Assembly: GCF_003367175.1 (NCBI RefSeq)
Contig: NZ_QRGA01000019.1
Location: 62,001-126,000, forward strand
Source of the DNA: Trinickia dinghuensis
Lineage (GTDB): Bacteria > Pseudomonadota > Gammaproteobacteria > Burkholderiales > Burkholderiaceae
DNA: 64,000 nucleotides
Direction: 5' to 3'
Part shown: one piece after another, positions 60,102 through 64,000 of the stretch
How the letters are laid out: each line of letters starts with the position of its first letter
Position numbering within the stretch: position 1 is the first letter of the stretch
Notes under the pieces: generated by a model
What the model was told of the DNA's origin: nothing
Seen by the model: the letters and a program-made list of their open reading frames with translations, nothing else
Databases searched by the model: none
Translations under genes and position numbers: made by a program

Positions 60102-61202
60102 CTAAGCGATGAAAGCCTGCTGTAATCGCTCGACGGCTTCCCCCAGGTCGGACGCAGCGGTGATCGCGCTCACGAGCGCCGCGCTGCCCACGCCGGTCGC
60201 GAGCACGGCGGGAAGGCGCGCAAGGTCGATGCCGCCGATGGCGACGAGCGGAACATGCGCGCCGAGCAGCCGAACGTAGCGTTCGAGCCGCGCGAGCCCC
60301 TGTGGCGCCGTTGCGACAGTCTTCGTTCCCGTTGGGAACACGGCGCCGAATGCCAGGTAGCTCGGGCGGAAATGCAACGCCCGTAGCATTTCAAAATAAC
60401 CGTGCGTCGATAAGCCGAGCCGCATCCCAGATTGCGCGATCGCGGCCAGATCGGCCGTTTCGAGGTCTTCCTGCCCCAAATGGACGCCATACGCGCCGGC
60501 CTGCGCGGCCTCGCGCCAGTGGTCGTTGACGAAAACATGGGCGCCGTGGCGCCGGCCGGCCGCCACCGCTTGTGCGATTTCGTCTTCAAGCTGCGCCGGG
60601 GTCGCGTCTTTCAACCGCAGTTGCACCGTCTCGACGCCCAATGCCAGCAAGCGCTCGACCCATTGCGCGCTCGGCATGACGGGGTACAGTCCGAGCCGTG
60701 GCGGGCACACCGGGAAAGGCTGTGCGGGAGCGGCCGGCAACCCGGCGATGCGCGGAAAGCGCGACAAATCGATGGGCCAGGCGTCCGCGCCGTGCGCCTC
60801 GTCGCCATCGCGCCAGGCCAGTGCCAGGACCAGCGCGTCGTGCGGCTCGAAGCCGCAGTCGAGAAATGCCGCCAGCGCGGCGAGCCAATCCTCGGCCAGG
60901 GTGCCTTCAAGCACGAAGCGCTCGCCGGCGGCAGTCGTCAGCGTCGCACCGTCCGTGCGGGCCTCGACGAGTCCCGCGCCGGCCGCGCGCCATGCGGCCG
61001 CGTCGTCGGGCTCGGCCGCGCGGCCGATGACGACGATCAAGTCGTCATTACCCGCCGTATCGGGCGCGGCAAGGCAAATGCGCCAGTCGCGATCCGCACG
61101 CGGCCAGTCACCGAGCCGAGCGCGAATGCGCTCCGCCGCCTCGGTCAGCTCGTCGGCGGGGGGCCAGAAAAAGTCGCGTCCGGACAGCTTCAATGTTTCC
61201 AT
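60102..61202 (-). CDS. thiE: Thiamine phosphate synthase with about 150-aa N-terminal extension
   Basis: GVETVQLRLKDATPAQLEDEI; HVFVNDHWREAAQAGAYGVHLGQEDL; YLAFGAVFPTGTKTVATAPQGL. Confidence 0.93.
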   Translation of the reverse strand: METLKLSGRDFFWPPADELTEAAERIRARLGDWPRADRDWRICLAAPDTAGNDDLIVVIGRAAEPDDAAAWRAAGAGLVEARTDGATLTTAAGERFVLEGTLAEDWLAALAAFLDCGFEPHDALVLALAWRDGDEAHGADAWPIDLSRFPRIAGLPAAPAQPFPVCPPRLGLYPVMPSAQWVERLLALGVETVQLRLKDATPAQLEDEIAQAVAAGRRHGAHVFVNDHWREAAQAGAYGVHLGQEDLETADLAAIAQSGMRLGLSTHGYFEMLRALHFRPSYLAFGAVFPTGTKTVATAPQGLARLERYVRLLGAHVPLVAIGGIDLARLPAVLATGVGSAALVSAITAASDLGEAVERLQQAFIA

Positions 61203-61269
61203 ACGAACTCCGTGCACGGCCGAGCGAGCGCACCGCGGCGCCGGGCGGCCATCCGCGAGCGGGCCTCGC

Positions 61270-62094
61270 TCAATGCCGATCCTGATGCCAGAACGGCATG
61301 CCGACGACCGGCGTGCTGGCCTGCGCGCTGTCGCGTTCGGCCATCGGACCGGCCACGTACGCGTCGCGGCCTGCCTCGACCGCCATCGCGAACGCGCGCG
61401 CCATCGCGGGCGGATGCGTCGCTTGCGACACCGCGGTGTTGAGCAGCACGCCGTCGAACCCCCATTCCATGACCTGACACGCGTGCGAAGGGACACCGAG
61501 CCCGGCGTCGACGATCAGCGGCACGTCCGGCAGCCGCTCGCGCAGCACGCGCAAGCCATACGGATTGACGACGCCCTTGCCCGTACCGATCGGCGCGCCC
61601 CACGGCATCAACGCCTCGCAGCCTACGTCGAGCAGCCGGCGGCCGACGACGAGATCCTCGGTGCAGTAAGGCAGCACCTTGAAGCCGTCCTTGACGAGCC
61701 GCTCAGCCGCCTCGATCAAACCGATCGGGTCGGGCTGCAGCGTGTAGTCGTCTCCGATCAACTCGAGCTTGATCCAATCGGTCTCGAAGATCTCACGCGC
61801 CATATGGGCCGTCGTCACGGCCTCGGTCACGCTCTGGCAACCGGCCGTGTTCGGCAGCAGCGGCACGCCGCGCGCCTTGAGCAAATCGAAGAAGCCGGCT
61901 TCGGCCGTTTGCGCGTTCATCTGCCGGCGCAGCGCGACCGTCACCATCCCGGGCCGGCCGGCGTCGATCGAATCGGCCAGCGATTGCAAGGAGGGATAGC
62001 GCGACGTACCGAGCAGCACGCGGCTCGCGAAGGCGGTGCCGTACAGCGTTAGCGCGTCGGCGGCAAAGGAGACGGGTTCGGAAGCGGAGTTCAT
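61270..62094 (-). CDS. thiG: Thiazole synthase
   Basis: [60 protein letters not shown]. Confidence 0.96.
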   Translation of the reverse strand: MNSASEPVSFAADALTLYGTAFASRVLLGTSRYPSLQSLADSIDAGRPGMVTVALRRQMNAQTAEAGFFDLLKARGVPLLPNTAGCQSVTEAVTTAHMAREIFETDWIKLELIGDDYTLQPDPIGLIEAAERLVKDGFKVLPYCTEDLVVGRRLLDVGCEALMPWGAPIGTGKGVVNPYGLRVLRERLPDVPLIVDAGLGVPSHACQVMEWGFDGVLLNTAVSQATHPPAMARAFAMAVEAGRDAYVAGPMAERDSAQASTPVVGMPFWHQDRH

Positions 62095-62110
62095 GGGTGT
62101 CCTGAAATGT

Positions 62111-62308
62111 TCAGCCGCCGGCCACGGGATGGACGACGTCGACCTTGTCGCCAGCATGCAAGGCCCGCGCCGCATGCTGGCCGCGCGCGACGAACTCGCC
62201 GTTCACCGCGACAGCGAACGGCGGACGCGCACCGAACAGCGACAGCGCATCGGCGAGCGTCGCTTGCTCAGGCAGCGACAGCGAAGTTTGGTTGACTTGA
62301 ATATCCAT
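62111..62308 (-). CDS. thiS: Sulfur carrier protein ThiS
   Basis: [45 protein letters not shown]...VHPVAGG; terminal GG. Confidence 0.95.
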   Translation of the reverse strand: MDIQVNQTSLSLPEQATLADALSLFGARPPFAVAVNGEFVARGQHAARALHAGDKVDVVHPVAGG

Positions 62309-62355
62309 GATCGGCAATACGTTTCGCGTTTGACTGTGACTAACACTAACTAAAA

Positions 62356-63507
62356 CTAAACGGCTTGCGGCGCGCTGCAATGAAGCATCGTCGTCCAAGG
62401 CGAAGCGGCGCGCAACGCGCCGAAACCGTCGGCATCCTTCAACTGCCCCGTCAACAAAGCGTCCGCCAGATCGGCGGCCGCCTTCGACACTTCGGGCGCA
62501 ATCATGTAGCCATGACGGTACAACCCGTTGACCGTCAGCGTTTGCGCCCCGTCCCACGTAATCGCCGGACGATGATCGGGCAGCGTCGGACGGCATTGCG
62601 TATTCAGTTCGAGAATCCGCGCCTCGCCGAAGCCGGGGTGAACGGCGAACGCCGCACTCAGCAGTTCGAGGGCCGAACGCACGCTGACGGGCGACATGTC
62701 CTCGCCCTCGATCTCGGTCGCCCCCACGACATAGAGGTCGTTCTCTTTCGGTGCCAAATAGATCGGGTAACGCGGATGAAGCAGCCGTACGGGGCGCGTA
62801 AGGCCGATGCCGGGCGCCTTCACGCGTGCCACCTCGCCGCGAATGCCGCGCAGCGTCGGCAGCACCGGTTTCGCGCCGAGCCCGCGGCAATCGATCGTCA
62901 CGCGAGCACGCGGCCGGGCGGTCTCGTCGACACGGGTATTCCAATGCGCCGCCACACCGCGCTCCGCTAGCCCTGCTGCAAGCGCGCTCAGCACCTGGCG
63001 ATTGTCGAGCTGCCCTTCGCGCGGCATCAGCCATCCCGTCGCGAAGCGTCCGGCCAGTGCCGGCTCGGCCGCGGCCAGCGCGGGACCGTCGACGCGTTCG
63101 AGCCCGCCGCCGGCGAGCAGTTCGGCCGGCGCGTTGGCGCGCACGCGGCGCTCGAACAGCGATGCCTCGGCGCGATCGCCGTGGTGCCAGACGACGAGTG
63201 TGCCGTTGCGTTGAAAAAAGACGGGTTCCGGCAGCGCGCCGATGATGCGGGGCCACTCTTCTAGCGAAGCCGCACCGAGTTCGACGATGAGCGGCTCGGC
63301 AACGGCCGCCTCGGCGAGCGGCGCGAGCATGGCGGCCGCAACCCAAGCCGCGGAAGAAGAGCCCGCGGCGTCGCCACGTTCGTAGAGCGCCACGCGGTGG
63401 CCGGCGCCGGCAAGCCGCCAAGCGACGAGGCGGCCGCAAAGGCCACCGCCGAGCACGGCGAAATCGGGCTGCGCGCCCGGCGAAACGACTGAAGATTGAG
63501 CGGTCAT
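62356..63507 (-). CDS. thiO: Glycine oxidase-like FAD-dependent oxidoreductase ThiO
   Basis: DFAVLGGGLCGRLVAWRLAGAGHRVALYERG; thiamine operon context. Confidence 0.93.
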   Translation of the reverse strand: MTAQSSVVSPGAQPDFAVLGGGLCGRLVAWRLAGAGHRVALYERGDAAGSSSAAWVAAAMLAPLAEAAVAEPLIVELGAASLEEWPRIIGALPEPVFFQRNGTLVVWHHGDRAEASLFERRVRANAPAELLAGGGLERVDGPALAAAEPALAGRFATGWLMPREGQLDNRQVLSALAAGLAERGVAAHWNTRVDETARPRARVTIDCRGLGAKPVLPTLRGIRGEVARVKAPGIGLTRPVRLLHPRYPIYLAPKENDLYVVGATEIEGEDMSPVSVRSALELLSAAFAVHPGFGEARILELNTQCRPTLPDHRPAITWDGAQTLTVNGLYRHGYMIAPEVSKAAADLADALLTGQLKDADGFGALRAASPWTTMLHCSAPQAV

Positions 63508-63679
63508 CGGATCGATCCTTTCCGTACGGCGCCGCGAATCGCGGCAAACGCGTACACAAGGACGAAACCGGCCGGTGGGGCCGGCCGGGCAAACGGCGTG
63601 CGCAAAGATGCGGACGCGGCCCGGCGGGGAAGGACGGCCGGCAAACGGGCGTCCCACGCAAAGCGTTCCCGAAACTTCC

Positions 63680-63785
63680 CGCGCCGGTATTATCCGGATC
63701 GGGTGCGAAGGGTCTCTCTCAGCCTCGCGCTAGTCGGGCAAACCGCCTGACTCACCACCTGAAACGCGCAAAGCACCCCTGTTTC
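63680..63785 (-). promoter_or_regulatory. TPP (THI-box) riboswitch upstream of thiOSGE
   Basis: Reverse strand CAGGGGTGC...GAGGCTGAGAGAGACCCTTCGCACCCGATCCGGATAATACCGGCG matches the THI element pattern. Confidence 0.93.
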
Positions 63786-64000
63786 GTCGTCGGTCATTAG
63801 ACCATAAAAGAGGGAACCGCCGCAAACGAGGTGAGGTAAAGCGGCTGAGATGGAGCCCTGCGAATGCGCCCTTTTTTGCATCGACGCGCGAGCGTAGGCA
63901 TACGGTCGAACCGCCGCGCTCTGGCACAATGCCTCATCGCGACAGCTCGAATGCACGCGTCGCTCCGCCCGGCACGCAGCCTGCTGCCCGCGACAGCATG

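Overview
A high-GC (Burkholderia/Paraburkholderia/Trinickia-like) betaproteobacterial chromosome segment. Two conserved blocks flank an accessory island. Left (about 0.5-12.6 kb): flhDC, LysR regulators, a porin and a hydrolase-MFS-hydrolase cassette. Right (35.0-63.8 kb): tRNA-Thr, sspBA, petABC, degQ-like protease, tatABC, the his operon, murA, bolA, ABC and mla genes, and thiOSGE behind a TPP riboswitch. The accessory region (about 12.7-35.0 kb) lies against the 3' end of tRNA-Thr(TGT). It holds many decayed modules: an AIDA-type autotransporter with in-frame stop and frameshift, a Tox-REase-5 toxin killed by one TGG-to-TGA change beside an intact Imm52-like gene, a truncated AvcD/anti-phage dCTP-deaminase-like gene behind a G10 tract, a HigA/COG3636-type antidote with a 1-nt deletion, tRNA-Thr scars and dispersed repeats. 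It also holds an intact HigBA-type TA pair. The most interesting locus is an apparently complete NHLP-leader TOMM/azole RiPP cluster (23.6-34.8 kb): SagB-type dehydrogenase, ECF sigma, HlyD-like protein, C39 ABC exporter pair and zf-HC2 protein on the + strand, facing a fused YcaO cyclodehydratase and a precursor with predicted core GFCFATFPCR. The two convergent operons share an almost identical 22-bp palindrome exactly 20 nt upstream of a TATAMT -10-like box. All family calls come from reading the translations; no database search was run.
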